This document shows, one piece after another, positions 36,392 to 45,271 of a stretch of DNA of 64,000 bases. Under the pieces are notes generated by a model that was not told the origin of the DNA, made no database searches, and saw only the letters and a list, made by a program, of their open reading frames with translations. Origin of the DNA: Hyphomicrobiales bacterium (GTDB taxonomy: Bacteria > Pseudomonadota > Alphaproteobacteria > Rhizobiales > Rhizobiaceae); contig UCAG01000003.1 of the NCBI GenBank assembly GCA_900470285.1, forward strand, positions 1 to 64,000. The letters are read 5' to 3'. The number at the start of each line of letters is the position of its first letter. Position 1 is the stretch's first letter. Position numbers and translations under genes: made by a program.

Positions 36392-36880
36392 TGGGCAGCT
36401 TCCAAAATAACAGGAACTTTCCGGTTCCTACAGCGTTACATCATGTGTCTGCTTGTCTGCCTCTGCCGGCTATTTGCCCGGTCATAACGGATAAAAAGCA
36501 GTCACAAAGACGTCACAAAAACTTCACACAGGCGTTAGCTTTTAGGTAAACAGGCAGTCCGAAGCAAGAGATGACAAAGACCAAAGACAACAAATTCTGT
36601 TACCGGATATGCTTCGGTAGTGTTTTGCAGCCAAAACAGCAAAATCGTAAAAAACTGCACCAAGTAACGGAATATAGCCGGCACGATAATTCTCTATATT
36701 TTTCAAATAGATGCAAATTCATCCGATATTTCCCCTCAGAAATATCCGGAAAAAAATTATCGCAAACTTGTAATGTAGTTTTAAGATTTGTGATGTGTCG
36801 TGTAGGCTTATCACGCGGCCCAAACAACCGCACGGCACTGCCGGGCATTTTGTTTGCCAACTAAAAGACACGGAGCCTTT
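36392..36880. other. Intergenic region between divergent phosphoglycerol-transferase and GGDEF-EAL genes
   Basis: These 489 bases contain no convincing gene. The left part has a Pho-box-like direct repeat at 36501-36533. The middle (about 36570-36800) is AT-rich and should hold the promoter of the GGDEF-EAL gene. Short frames on both strands lack ribosome binding sites or family features. Confidence 0.5.
36501..36533 (+). promoter_or_regulatory. Pho-box-like 11-base direct repeats
   Basis: Three units with an exact 11-base period: GTCACAAAGAC, GTCACAAAAAC, TTCACACAGGC. PhoB boxes consist of such 11-base direct repeats with a GTCA/TTCA-type heptamer. The site lies 110 bases before the phosphoglycerol-transferase-like gene on the other strand. 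Confidence 0.4.
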
Positions 36881-38980
36881 ATGACAACTGCCCCGCTGAA
36901 TAGTCAGATTGACTCCCCGCTGTATTTTCAGCCTGCTTTATCAGAGAATGATTTTCGTCTGCTCTTCACACAACATCCTATTCCGATGTGGCTGTATGAT
37001 CCCATTTCTCTCAAGTTTTTATTGCTGAATGACGCTGCTTTTGAATTTTACGGTTATACGCCGGAGCAGATGAGCCGGATGACCGTGCTGGATATCCGCC
37101 CTGAATCCGAGCACGAACGCATGATTGCTGCCATCCATACGGAAAGTGATTTCGGAAAGCCGCAAGTCTGGAAACACTTGAAAGCCAATGGCGAGACGAT
37201 TGAAGTCATCACCTATGGGCGACGCACCAGTTTCAACGGTCAGCCTGCTATTCTCGCGGTTATTCAGGATCAGACAGAAATCCGCAAAGCACGTAATGAA
37301 ATCAGCCAAACCCGCTCATTGCTCGACAGCCTGATCAAAAACCTGCCGATCGGGGTTTTCATTAAAGATATGCAGGATAGCGGGCGCTATGTCCTGTTTA
37401 ATGAAACGGCCAGTGCGATTACCGGCAAAGAATCTGCACATGTTATCGGCAGAGCCGATCATCAGGTTTTCAGTGAAGAAGATGCACGCAACTTTGTCAC
37501 TCAGGATCAGTATGTCATGGAAAGTGACAGTGTTTTTACTGTTGAAAGTGAAATCCCGTTGCAGAGCCACAGCCGTCATGTACGGGTGATGAAACGTACA
37601 ATTCCGGCGCAAAACGGAGAAAAGCCGCGTTATCTGATCGGACTGATGGAGGATATTACGGAAGAACAGGCTTTGCAGGCACATCTGACCTATACGGCCA
37701 TGCACGACTCGCTGACCAATCTGCCGAACCGTGTCTATTTTTCGCGTCACACAACGGGTTTATTTTCTCAAAAGGAAACAGCCCAGAGCCATGCTCTGCT
37801 GTTTCTCGATGTCGATCACTTCAAACATATCAATGACAGTATCGGCCATGCGGCAGGCGATGCCCTGCTCTGTCAGGTTGCCCGCCGTCTCAGCGCCTTT
37901 CTGAAACCGCAGGATTTTATCGCCCGCCTTGGCGGCGATGAATTTGCGATCATCCATCCTTTTGATCCGGATAATCCCGATCACCGGCAGGAAATAGGCC
38001 ATTTTGCCGAAGAAATTACCAACCTGTTCAGCAAGCCGTTTCATCTGGACGGCAGTCCTGAATATGTCGGCTGCACCATTGGTGTTGTCATTGCGCCGGA
38101 TGATGGCGAGGATATTGATACGCTGTTACGCAATGCTGATCTGGCGCTTTATGCTGCCAAGGCAGACCGGCGCGGCGTCTACCGCTTCTATGAAAGATCC
38201 ATGCGCGAGGCGGTCGAAAAACGCCACCGTACCGCGCTGGAACTGCACACAGCTCTGCAAAATAATGAATTTGTATTGTTTTATCAGCCGATCTTCTCAC
38301 TGACGACAGATCTTATTACCGGTTGTGAAGCCCTGCTGCGCTGGCAACACCCGACACGCGGACTGGTCACCCCGGATGATTTCATACCGATTGCCGAAGA
38401 TACCGGCATCATTTCTGCGATCGGCGCCTGGGTTTTGCGGCAGGCCTGTCAGGATGCCATTTCATGGCCGGAAAAAATTAAGGTTTCGGTCAATCTGTCG
38501 CCGGTACAGTTTAACAGCCGCAACATGCTGGATATGGTGAAATCTGCCCTTGAAGAAAGCGGATTACAGGCCAGCCGTCTGGAGCTGGAAATTACCGAAA
38601 CCGTATTGCTCTCCAATACCGAACATAATACCGAACTGTTATTCGAGTTACGCAATCTTGGCGTGAGCATTGCTATGGATGATTTTGGCACCGGCTATTC
38701 ATCCCTCAATTATTTGCGAACCTTCCCTTTTGATAAGATCAAGATTGATCGCAGTTTTGTGTCGAATATTGATGACGACAAACGTAATCTGGCGATCATT
38801 CAGGCTGTGGTTTCGCTGGGCAGTGCATTCAATATTGTGACGACAGCAGAAGGTGTGGAAACACAGGAACAGCTCACCCGTCTGAAAGATGAACAATTCG
38901 GTGAGGTACAGGGGTTTTTCACCGGAAAACCAATGTCACAGCGTGATGTTTGTGACTTCATCGCGGAATATGACGGATAA
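36881..38980 (+). CDS. PAS-PAS-GGDEF-EAL cyclic-di-GMP enzyme
   Basis: This protein of 699 residues is predicted to make and/or break cyclic di-GMP. Two PAS domains come first (residues about 20-150 and 155-275; LLNDAAFEFYGYTPEQM and LIKNLPIGVFIKDMQD). The GGDEF domain reads FLDVDHFKHINDSIGHAAGD and ARLGGDEFAII, so the active-site motif is intact, while the inhibitory RxxD site reads KPQD with Lys. The EAL domain has CEALLRWQHPTRG, VNLSPVQF, LEITETVLL and AMDDFGTGYSSLNYLRTFP, so it also looks intact. No membrane segment is seen, so it is cytosolic. The ATG at 36881 has GGAG five bases ahead and is preferred to 36854. Which activity dominates cannot be told. Confidence 0.94.
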   Translation: MTTAPLNSQIDSPLYFQPALSENDFRLLFTQHPIPMWLYDPISLKFLLLNDAAFEFYGYTPEQMSRMTVLDIRPESEHERMIAAIHTESDFGKPQVWKHLKANGETIEVITYGRRTSFNGQPAILAVIQDQTEIRKARNEISQTRSLLDSLIKNLPIGVFIKDMQDSGRYVLFNETASAITGKESAHVIGRADHQVFSEEDARNFVTQDQYVMESDSVFTVESEIPLQSHSRHVRVMKRTIPAQNGEKPRYLIGLMEDITEEQALQAHLTYTAMHDSLTNLPNRVYFSRHTTGLFSQKETAQSHALLFLDVDHFKHINDSIGHAAGDALLCQVARRLSAFLKPQDFIARLGGDEFAIIHPFDPDNPDHRQEIGHFAEEITNLFSKPFHLDGSPEYVGCTIGVVIAPDDGEDIDTLLRNADLALYAAKADRRGVYRFYERSMREAVEKRHRTALELHTALQNNEFVLFYQPIFSLTTDLITGCEALLRWQHPTRGLVTPDDFIPIAEDTGIISAIGAWVLRQACQDAISWPEKIKVSVNLSPVQFNSRNMLDMVKSALEESGLQASRLELEITETVLLSNTEHNTELLFELRNLGVSIAMDDFGTGYSSLNYLRTFPFDKIKIDRSFVSNIDDDKRNLAIIQAVVSLGSAFNIVTTAEGVETQEQLTRLKDEQFGEVQGFFTGKPMSQRDVCDFIAEYDG

Positions 38981-39022
38981 AATCATATATTTAAATTAAG
39001 TGCATCTCTTTCGGAAAATCCC

Positions 39023-39053
39023 TTTACCTTCCCATCATGGGAAGATCCATCTT
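39023..39053 (+). promoter_or_regulatory. CueR-type operator/promoter
   Basis: ACCTTCCC-N5-GGGAAGAT (39026-39046) is a near-perfect dyad (seven of eight pairs) matching the CueR operator of copA promoters (ACCTTCC-N7-GGAAGGT). As in copA promoters the dyad begins inside a -35 box (TTTACC, 39023-39028), and a -10-like CATCTT (39048-39053) follows at the 19-base spacing typical of MerR-controlled promoters. Confidence 0.7.
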
Positions 39054-39155
39054 CTTGTTACCATCAACAAAAGCGCCGACATGCGCCTGAAACTGACAAG
39101 AAAGGCAGGATTCTCTCCGATACGATTTTCCGTGTGAACATGCCTGAAGATCATC

Positions 39156-39308
39156 ATGACACAATCCGTTTCCTCAACCGTTCTGCTCTATCCGTTCTAC
39201 GGCATCGCGCTTTCACCGGTTCTGGCAGCGGCAGCCATGGCACTGTCCGGCATCTTCGTGCTGATCAATGCGCTGCGTCTGCACAGTTTCACCAGCACAC
39301 GCCTATAA
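39156..39308 (+). CDS. 50-residue membrane protein equal to the C-terminal end of CopA-type Cu+-ATPase
   Basis: The ATG at 39156 opens a 50-codon frame. After a short head MTQSVSST it reads LYPFYGIALSPVLAAAAMAL and then SGIFVLINALRLHSF, which is the end of P1B-type copper ATPases (family pattern LYP-F-G-LLSP-AAAAMALSS-NALRLR). The MALSS motif of the last membrane helix reads MALSG. All other ATPase parts (metal-binding domain, CPC, DKTGT) are absent. It lies 100 bases after a CueR-like operator and 34 bases before a strong terminator, so it forms a complete small transcription unit. Either it is a functional membrane microprotein or a copA reduced by internal deletion. A weak GAAG lies six bases before the ATG. 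A longer frame in another register (39134-39331) has no family features. Confidence 0.6.
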   Translation: MTQSVSSTVLLYPFYGIALSPVLAAAAMALSGIFVLINALRLHSFTSTRL

Positions 39309-39342
39309 AAGCTCCATCCTCTCAAGGTTGATGCTTTTAAAC

Positions 39343-39374
39343 AAAACGCCGTCCGTAACAGGGCGGCGTTTTCA
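39343..39374 (+). terminator. Terminator of the small copper-type transcription unit
   Basis: AAAACGCCGTCC (39343-39354) pairs with GGGCGGCGTTTT (39361-39372) across a six-base loop, with one G-T pair, ending in a T run. Confidence 0.85.
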
Positions 39375-39552
39375 TTGATCAGAGAATTGATTTACTTATT
39401 GTTTTACAGAATTTCCCGCGCTTTTTCCTGTCAGAATTAACTGTATCTGTGTCGATTCATTTGTTCTATTTTCAAATAAATGTTTCGAAGCACTTCCCGC
39501 TGTGCTTTACTGATCTATATTCTTCCCCATTCAATAAATAAGGGGTAGCATT

Positions 39553-41910
39553 GTGTTAGTTTCATTAACAGCCATCCTCTTTGCGTTCATAGGCATCGCA
39601 CTTGGCTATGGTGGCATAAAACTCGCCCTGCTGGGCGGCAGCCTTTATTACATTATTACCGCGGCCGGTTTCTTACTGACCGCCATTCTGCTTTTTACCC
39701 GCCGCGCTGCGGCGCTGTGGGTCTATGCCCTGATCATTCTCGGTACACTCGGCTGGGCGATCTATGAGGTCGGCTTTGACTGGTGGCCGCTCGGTTCGCG
39801 CGGCGGCATTATTGTGTTGCTCGGTCTATGGCTGTTGCTGCCGCCTATCCGCAAAGCACTGAGCCCTGCCAGCAGAGAAATTGCACCTACTGTTGAGCAG
39901 GCACGCGCTGGCAATGCCAGCCCTTTGCCATTGCTGGCGGCAGTTGCTGCTGCACTGATTGTTGCCGGTGTTGCAATCTCAAAAGACCCGCATAATCTTG
40001 ATGGTTCCCTGCCGACAGAAGAAGTGGCGGCTGCGCCCGATACCGGCAATGTTGTGCCGGATGGTGAATGGCATCAATATGGCCGCACGCAATATGGTCA
40101 GCGCTATTCTCCGCTCACGCAAATCACACCGGAGAACGTGGCCAAGCTTGAACTGGCCTGGCAATATCGCACCGGCGATGTGCGCCAGCCGCAGGATGTG
40201 ACAGAAACAACCTATCAGGTCACACCGCTCAAGATTGAAGACACGCTCTATCTCTGTACCCCGCATAATATTGCCATTGCGCTGGATGCGGATACGGGCA
40301 AGGAAAAATGGCGTTATAATCCGGAGGTCAGCGCCAATACACAGCGCCAGCACCAGACCTGCCGTGGTGTGACCTATTGGAAGGACCAGACAGTTGCCGC
40401 AGAGCAGGCCTGCTATGAGCGGGTTTATCTGCCGACATCGGATGCGCATCTGATCGCACTGGATGCCAAAACCGGCCAGATCTGCGAGAACTTTGCCGAC
40501 AAGGGCGTGCTCGATCTGACCCGTGGCATGAAATATAATCCGTCCGGCTATTATTATTCCACCTCTCCGCCAACCGCGATTGACGGCAAGATTATTGTCG
40601 GCGGCGCGGTGAATGATAATTTCTCGACTGAGGAACAGTCGGGCGTTATCCGCGCGTTTGACATTCTGACCGGTCAGTTGTTGTGGAACTGGGATTCCGG
40701 CAATCCCGATGTCACCACACCGATTGCCGAGGGCGAACATTACACAACCAACTCACCAAACAGCTGGTCGGTTTTCAGCGCCGATGAAAAGCTCGGCCTG
40801 ATTTATATACCGCTCGGCAATCAGGTGCCGGATCAGCTCGGCATGGGGCGCAGCGAAGCGGTAGAGAAATATTCCTCATCCATCACCGCTCTTGATGTGA
40901 ATACCGGTCAGGTACGCTGGGTGCGCCAGACTGTGCATCATGATCTGTGGGATATGGATGTGCCTGCACAGCCGGTACTGCTCGATATCACCAAGGACGG
41001 ACAAGCCGTGCCTGCACTGGTTGGGCCAACCAAACAGGGTGATATTTACGTGCTCGACCGGCGCACCGGTGAGCCAATTATTCCGGTGACAGAAGTTGCA
41101 GCGCCGAAAGGTGCAATACCGGAGGATTTCTCGGCTCCGACACAGCCGCTTTCCGGCCTGACATTTAACCCGCCACCATTGACGGAAGCTAATATGTGGG
41201 GAGCGACGATGTTCGATCAGCTCGCCTGCCGCATCCAGTTCCGCTCGCTGCGCTACGAAGGCCGCTACACCCCGCCATCCTTACAAGGCACAATTGTCTA
41301 TCCCGGCAATTTCGGGGTGTTCAACTGGGGTAGTGTGGCCGTTGATCCGAAACGTCAGGTAATGTTCGGTATGCCGACCTATCTGGCCTTCACCTCGCGC
41401 CTTGTGCCTGCGGATCAGATTCCGCCGAAAGGTGAAGATGAAAAAGCCAGCGAACAAGGGCTGAACCGCAATGACGGCGCACCTTACGGCGTGTTTATGG
41501 GACCATTCCTGTCGCCGCTCGGCATTCCGTGCCAGTCGCCGCCATGGGGCTATGTAGCGGGTGTTGATCTGCGCACCGGTAAAATCGCCTATAAGCATAA
41601 AAACGGTACGGTTGAAGATATGGCACCGGTGCCAATTCCGCTGAAACTCGGCGTGCCGGGTATTGGTGGCCCGCTGATCACCGCAGGCGGCGTTGCCTTC
41701 CTCGGTGCGGCGGTTGATGATTATCTGCGCGCTTATGATCTCACCACCGGCAAGCAGCTCTGGCAAACCCGCCTGCCCGCAGGCGGTCAGTCCACACCGA
41801 TGAGCTATACCGGCAAAGACGGCAAACAATATGTGCTGATCGTTGCCGGTGGTCACGGTTCAGTCGGCACTAAAGCCGGTGATTATGTGATGTCCTATAA
41901 ATTGCCATAA
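39553..41910 (+). CDS. gcd: Membrane-bound PQQ-dependent glucose dehydrogenase
   Basis: This quinoprotein oxidises glucose (or related aldoses) to gluconolactone in the periplasm and passes electrons to ubiquinone. Its 785 residues have the standard layout: five N-terminal membrane helices (residues 1-140; LALLGGSLYYIITAAGFLL and VYALIILGTLGWAI) and an eight-bladed propeller. Motifs include GEWHQYGRTQYGQRYSPLTQ, QTCRGVTYWKD, TVHHDLWDMDVPAQPVL, and the C-terminal GQSTPMSYTGKDGKQYVLIVAGGHG (in part) of the family. The start is the GTG at 39553, with AGGGG eight bases ahead. No pqq biosynthesis genes are in the window. It ends at a strong terminator. Confidence 0.95.
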   Translation: MLVSLTAILFAFIGIALGYGGIKLALLGGSLYYIITAAGFLLTAILLFTRRAAALWVYALIILGTLGWAIYEVGFDWWPLGSRGGIIVLLGLWLLLPPIRKALSPASREIAPTVEQARAGNASPLPLLAAVAAALIVAGVAISKDPHNLDGSLPTEEVAAAPDTGNVVPDGEWHQYGRTQYGQRYSPLTQITPENVAKLELAWQYRTGDVRQPQDVTETTYQVTPLKIEDTLYLCTPHNIAIALDADTGKEKWRYNPEVSANTQRQHQTCRGVTYWKDQTVAAEQACYERVYLPTSDAHLIALDAKTGQICENFADKGVLDLTRGMKYNPSGYYYSTSPPTAIDGKIIVGGAVNDNFSTEEQSGVIRAFDILTGQLLWNWDSGNPDVTTPIAEGEHYTTNSPNSWSVFSADEKLGLIYIPLGNQVPDQLGMGRSEAVEKYSSSITALDVNTGQVRWVRQTVHHDLWDMDVPAQPVLLDITKDGQAVPALVGPTKQGDIYVLDRRTGEPIIPVTEVAAPKGAIPEDFSAPTQPLSGLTFNPPPLTEANMWGATMFDQLACRIQFRSLRYEGRYTPPSLQGTIVYPGNFGVFNWGSVAVDPKRQVMFGMPTYLAFTSRLVPADQIPPKGEDEKASEQGLNRNDGAPYGVFMGPFLSPLGIPCQSPPWGYVAGVDLRTGKIAYKHKNGTVEDMAPVPIPLKLGVPGIGGPLITAGGVAFLGAAVDDYLRAYDLTTGKQLWQTRLPAGGQSTPMSYTGKDGKQYVLIVAGGHGSVGTKAGDYVMSYKLP

Positions 41911-41925
41911 GCAAAACCGAAAAAG

Positions 41926-41954
41926 AAAAAGGGCGGAAATTTCCGCCCTTTTTT
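41926..41954. terminator. Bidirectional terminator after gcd
   Basis: A perfect palindrome AAAAAGGGCGGAA-AT-TTCCGCCCTTTTT lies between convergent gcd and the DUF779 gene and suits both strands. Confidence 0.92.
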
Positions 41955-41993
41955 ACGTCACACGGTTTTACAAAGTGTCTTGGGAGAGACAAT

Positions 41994-42359
41994 TTAAATT
42001 TTACAAATTGTTGAGCGGGTCAAAAAACGCACTTCACGGCCATTATCCAGCGAAAACATACCGCCCCGCCCCGGCACAACATCAATGATCAGATCGGTAT
42101 GTTTCCACGCTTCATATTGCGAACGGCTGATATAAAACGGCGCACCGCCAATCTCACCCAGTTGCACATCCTGATCACCGATCAGAAAGTCCCCCTGCGC
42201 ATAACACATCGGCGATGAGCCATCACAGCAACCGCCGGACTGATGAAACATCACCGGCCCGTATTCGCTCTGTAATTCGGCAATCAGTTTGAGAGCGTCA
42301 GGTGTCGCAGTCACCTTGTTCAGCGATGCAGTATCCGCATTATGATCTGCTTCAGTCAT
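41994..42359 (-). CDS. DUF779 family protein
   Basis: This is a 121-residue protein of unknown function. The family hallmark is the cysteine-rich motif FHQSGGCCDGSSPMCY near residue 40, followed by a conserved beta-rich part (GAPFYISRSQYEAWKHTDL) and GRGGMFSLDNG. DUF779 genes are usually found beside aldehyde dehydrogenase genes, and the same holds here: adhP lies 20 bases upstream and an aldehyde dehydrogenase before that, all on the minus strand. The CC and C residues could bind a metal or a thiol adduct. A role in alcohol/aldehyde metabolism is inferred from this context. Confidence 0.85.
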   Translation of the reverse strand: MTEADHNADTASLNKVTATPDALKLIAELQSEYGPVMFHQSGGCCDGSSPMCYAQGDFLIGDQDVQLGEIGGAPFYISRSQYEAWKHTDLIIDVVPGRGGMFSLDNGREVRFLTRSTICKI

Positions 42360-42379
42360 GACACCCTCCTCTTTGTAGT

Positions 42380-43414
42380 CTACTTGGTCATATCCATCAC
42401 GATACGGCCTTCGATTTCCCCTTTGCGCATCTTGTCGAAAATCGCGTTGATATTCTCCAGCCGGTCAGTGCTGATCGTCGCCTTCACTTTACCATCAGCA
42501 GCAAAATCAATCGACTCCTGTAAATCCAGCCTTGTGCCGACAATAGAACCGCGCAAAGTCACGCCGTTCAGCACCATATTGAAAATCGACACCGGAAACT
42601 CACCGGCAGGCAAACCATTGAAAGCAATCGTGCCGCCGCGCGACATCATCCCCAGCGCCTGCTGAAACGCTTTTGGCGAAACCGCCGTCACCAATGCGCC
42701 CTGCGCACCGCCATCGGTCAGTTTCTTCACTTCCGCTGCCGGATCATTACTGGTTTTAGCATTAACCGTTGCAACAGCCCCAAGCCGCCGCGCCAGATCA
42801 AGTTTGGCATCATCAATATCGACAGCCACAACATTCAGCCCCATGGCCTTGGCATATTGCACTGCCATATGGCCGAGCCCGCCGATACCGGAAATCACCA
42901 TCCAGTCACCAGGTTTCGTGTCGGTAACTTTCAGCCCTTTATAGACAGTCACACCGGCGCAAAGCACAGGCGCGATTTCATTAAACTCAATATTTTTCGG
43001 CAAATGACCGACGAAATTCGGATCGGCCACCACATAATCAGCAAAACCGCCATTCACCGAATAGCCGGTATTTTCCTGAGATTCACACAAGGTCTCCCAA
43101 CCACCAAGACAATGACGACAATAGCCGCAAGCAGTGTAAAGCCACGGAATACCAACGCGGTCACCTTCCTTGACATTTTTAACACCGGCACCGACAGCGG
43201 AGACAAAGCCCACACCTTCGTGCCCCGGAATAAACGGCGGGTTCGGCTTGACCGGCCAGTCGCCTTCTGCGGCATGTAAGTCCGTATGGCAAACACCGGA
43301 AGCCTGAATGGCAACCTGAATTTGCCCCGGACCCGGCACTGGTACCGGCACTTCATCAATTGTCAGTGGTTTTCCGAATTCCCGCACGACGGCGGCTTTC
43401 ATCGTCTTTGCCAT
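42380..43414 (-). CDS. adhP: Zinc-dependent alcohol dehydrogenase
   Basis: This 344-residue medium-chain enzyme interconverts primary alcohols such as ethanol and their aldehydes with NAD. The catalytic zinc ligands are in SGVCHTDLHAAEGDWP and PGHEGVGFV. The structural zinc site has four cysteines in CGYCRHCLGGWETLCESQ. The Rossmann motif is SGIGGLGHMAVQYAKAMG. Length and sequence match the AdhP group. AGGAG stands six bases before the ATG. A nine-base stem (CAGAAAGAG-N4-CTCTTTCTG, 43430-43451) lies just upstream of the ribosome binding site. It works with the aldehyde dehydrogenase gene encoded just before it. Confidence 0.94.
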   Translation of the reverse strand: MAKTMKAAVVREFGKPLTIDEVPVPVPGPGQIQVAIQASGVCHTDLHAAEGDWPVKPNPPFIPGHEGVGFVSAVGAGVKNVKEGDRVGIPWLYTACGYCRHCLGGWETLCESQENTGYSVNGGFADYVVADPNFVGHLPKNIEFNEIAPVLCAGVTVYKGLKVTDTKPGDWMVISGIGGLGHMAVQYAKAMGLNVVAVDIDDAKLDLARRLGAVATVNAKTSNDPAAEVKKLTDGGAQGALVTAVSPKAFQQALGMMSRGGTIAFNGLPAGEFPVSIFNMVLNGVTLRGSIVGTRLDLQESIDFAADGKVKATISTDRLENINAIFDKMRKGEIEGRIVMDMTK

Positions 43415-43429
43415 AACATTCTCCTATTA

Positions 43430-43506
43430 CAGAAAGAGGGCACTCTTTCTGCTCCATTTATGAAGTCAGCATTACGAAAGGAGGATGATCCGAATTCATC
43501 GGATCA
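43430..43506 (-). other. Two intercistronic hairpins between the aldehyde and alcohol dehydrogenase genes
   Basis: CAGAAAGAG-N4-CTCTTTCTG (43430-43451) and TGATCCGA-N5-TCGGATCA (43486-43506) lie in the 106-base gap. Neither has a T run on the minus strand, so they more likely affect mRNA stability or partial termination. Confidence 0.5.
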
Positions 43507-43520
43507 CCCTGTAGGTCTTA

Positions 43521-45038
43521 TCAGAAGAAACCCAGTTTTTTAGGGCTGTAGCTCACCAGCATATTTTTGGTCTGCTGATAATGATCGAGCATTTTCAGGT
43601 GGTTTTCACGCCCGATACCGGACTGTTTGTAACCACCGAAAGCCGCATGTGCCGGATAAGCATGGTAGCAGTTTGTCCAGACACGGCCTGCCTGAATACC
43701 GCGGCCAAAGCGGTAAGCGCGGTTGCCATTCCGTGTCCACACACCGGAACCCAGACCGTAAAGCGTGTCATTGGCGATGGACAGTGCTTCTTCATCGGTT
43801 TTGAAGGTCGTGACCGAAACCACAGGGCCGAAGATTTCTTCCTGAAAAATCCGCATCTTATTATGGCCTTTGAAGACCGTCGGCTTCACATAGAACCCAC
43901 CGGCCAGATCACCGCCAAGCTGGTTGCGTTCACCACCGGTCAGCACTTCCGCACCTTCCTGACGACCGATATCCATATAGCTGAGGATTTTTTCCAGCTG
44001 TTCCTGCGAGGCCTGTGCACCGATCATCGTTGCCGGATTGAGCGGATCACCCTGCACAATGGCTTCTACACGTTTCAGAGCTTTTTCCATGAATTTATCG
44101 TAGATTTTCTCATGGATCAGCGCTCGGCTCGGACAGGTACAAACCTCACCCTGATTGAGGGCAAACATCACAAAACCTTCAATGGCTTTGTCGAGATAAT
44201 CATCATCTTCCGCTGTCACATCTTCAAAGAAGATATTCGGCGATTTACCGCCCAGTTCCAGTGTCACCGGAATGAGATTCTGGCTGGCATATTGCATAAT
44301 CAGACGGCCGGTGGTGGTTTCACCGGTAAAGGCGATTTTGGCAATGCGCGGGCTGGAAGCCAGTGGCTTACCAGCTTCGAGGCCAAAACCATTGACAATA
44401 TTCAGCACACCGGCAGGCAGCAGATCACCGATCAGTTCTGCCAGCACCAGAATAGATGCCGGTGTCTGTTCAGCCGGTTTCAGCACCACGCAGTTACCCG
44501 CAGCCAGTGCCGGCGCCAGCTTCCACACGGCCATCAGGATCGGGAAGTTCCACGGAATAATCTGCCCGACAACACCCAGCGGCTCATGGAAATGATAGGC
44601 AACCGTATCATGATCAATCTCGGAAATACCGCCTTCCTGTGCACGGATAGCGCCCGCAAAATAACGGAAATGGTCAATTGCCAGCGGCATATCGGCATTG
44701 GTGGTTTCGCGGATCGGTTTGCCGTTATCCCAGGTTTCAGCCTCGGCCAGCAATGCCAGATTGTCCTGCATGCGGTCAGCGATTTTGTTGAGGATCAGCG
44801 CACGTTCTGCGGCACTGGTGCGTCCCCATGCGTCTTTGGCTGCGTGAGCTGCATCCAGTGCCAGCTCGACATCCGCGGCATCAGAGCGGGCAACTTCGCA
44901 AAGAACCTGCCCATTGACCGGTGAAATATTCTCGAAATAACGTCCAGATTTTGGTTCAACCCATTTGCCGCCGATAAAATTACCATAGCGTTTAGCAAAT
45001 TTCGGGTGAACAGTACGGCTTACTTCAACCTTGTTCAT
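43521..45038 (-). CDS. NAD-dependent aldehyde dehydrogenase (acetaldehyde/ExaC type)
   Basis: This 505-residue enzyme oxidises acetaldehyde or similar aldehydes to the acid. Family motifs are [47 protein letters not shown] (general-base Glu) and [16 protein letters not shown] with the catalytic Cys. The CTCPSRALI form and the C-terminal [19 protein letters not shown] are typical of the ExaC/AldA group that accompanies DUF779 and ethanol oxidation. It is the first gene of an aldA-adhP-DUF779 minus-strand cluster. A GGGAGAGAG ribosome binding site precedes the ATG. The regulator gene upstream is on the same strand. Confidence 0.93.
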   Translation of the reverse strand: MNKVEVSRTVHPKFAKRYGNFIGGKWVEPKSGRYFENISPVNGQVLCEVARSDAADVELALDAAHAAKDAWGRTSAAERALILNKIADRMQDNLALLAEAETWDNGKPIRETTNADMPLAIDHFRYFAGAIRAQEGGISEIDHDTVAYHFHEPLGVVGQIIPWNFPILMAVWKLAPALAAGNCVVLKPAEQTPASILVLAELIGDLLPAGVLNIVNGFGLEAGKPLASSPRIAKIAFTGETTTGRLIMQYASQNLIPVTLELGGKSPNIFFEDVTAEDDDYLDKAIEGFVMFALNQGEVCTCPSRALIHEKIYDKFMEKALKRVEAIVQGDPLNPATMIGAQASQEQLEKILSYMDIGRQEGAEVLTGGERNQLGGDLAGGFYVKPTVFKGHNKMRIFQEEIFGPVVSVTTFKTDEEALSIANDTLYGLGSGVWTRNGNRAYRFGRGIQAGRVWTNCYHAYPAHAAFGGYKQSGIGRENHLKMLDHYQQTKNMLVSYSPKKLGFF

Positions 45039-45071
45039 CGTCTCTCTCCCTGTTTTCCTTCGGTCATAGCT

Positions 45072-45217
45072 TTCGCATCTCTCCTCAGATGCGAACGCCT
45101 GAACTCGAAGATAGTGTTGCGGGAAACACCCCGCTTGTCATGAGGCCAGCGGTGCCTGCACAACAAACTCTTGCCGGTAATGTCGCAAGAATGAGACAGT
45201 TTAAGAGACAGTTTTAA
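45072..45217 (-). promoter_or_regulatory. Repeats in the aldehyde dehydrogenase promoter region
   Basis: A nine-base perfect inverted repeat TTCGCATCT-N6-AGATGCGAA lies at 45072-45095, 34 bases before the gene. Farther up are TGTC-N10-GACA (45181-45198) and two tandem copies of GAGACAGTTTAA (45193-45204 and, with one extra T, 45205-45217). These are candidate sites for the adjacent GAF-Fis regulator. Confidence 0.45.
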
Positions 45218-45271
45218 ATGCCGCGCATGATGGCCGAGACCACATCATTTTTTACGCGTGTGCTTACAGGC

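Noticed and set aside
39081-39137. 18-codon basic ORF in the leader of the copper-type unit
   Set aside because: No ribosome binding site and no known counterpart; it could be a leader peptide but nothing supports it.
39134-39331. 65-codon ORF starting MNMPEDHHD
   Set aside because: It overlaps the CopA-like 50-codon frame in another register; only the 39156 frame has family resemblance and membrane character.
43581-44924. 447-codon plus-strand ORF
   Set aside because: It runs antisense to the aldehyde dehydrogenase gene, shows no family motif and has the composition expected of a shadow frame.
45039-45271. Sigma-54 promoter for the aldehyde dehydrogenase gene
   Set aside because: No GG-N10-GC element with the usual context was found, in agreement with the missing AAA+ domain of the regulator.
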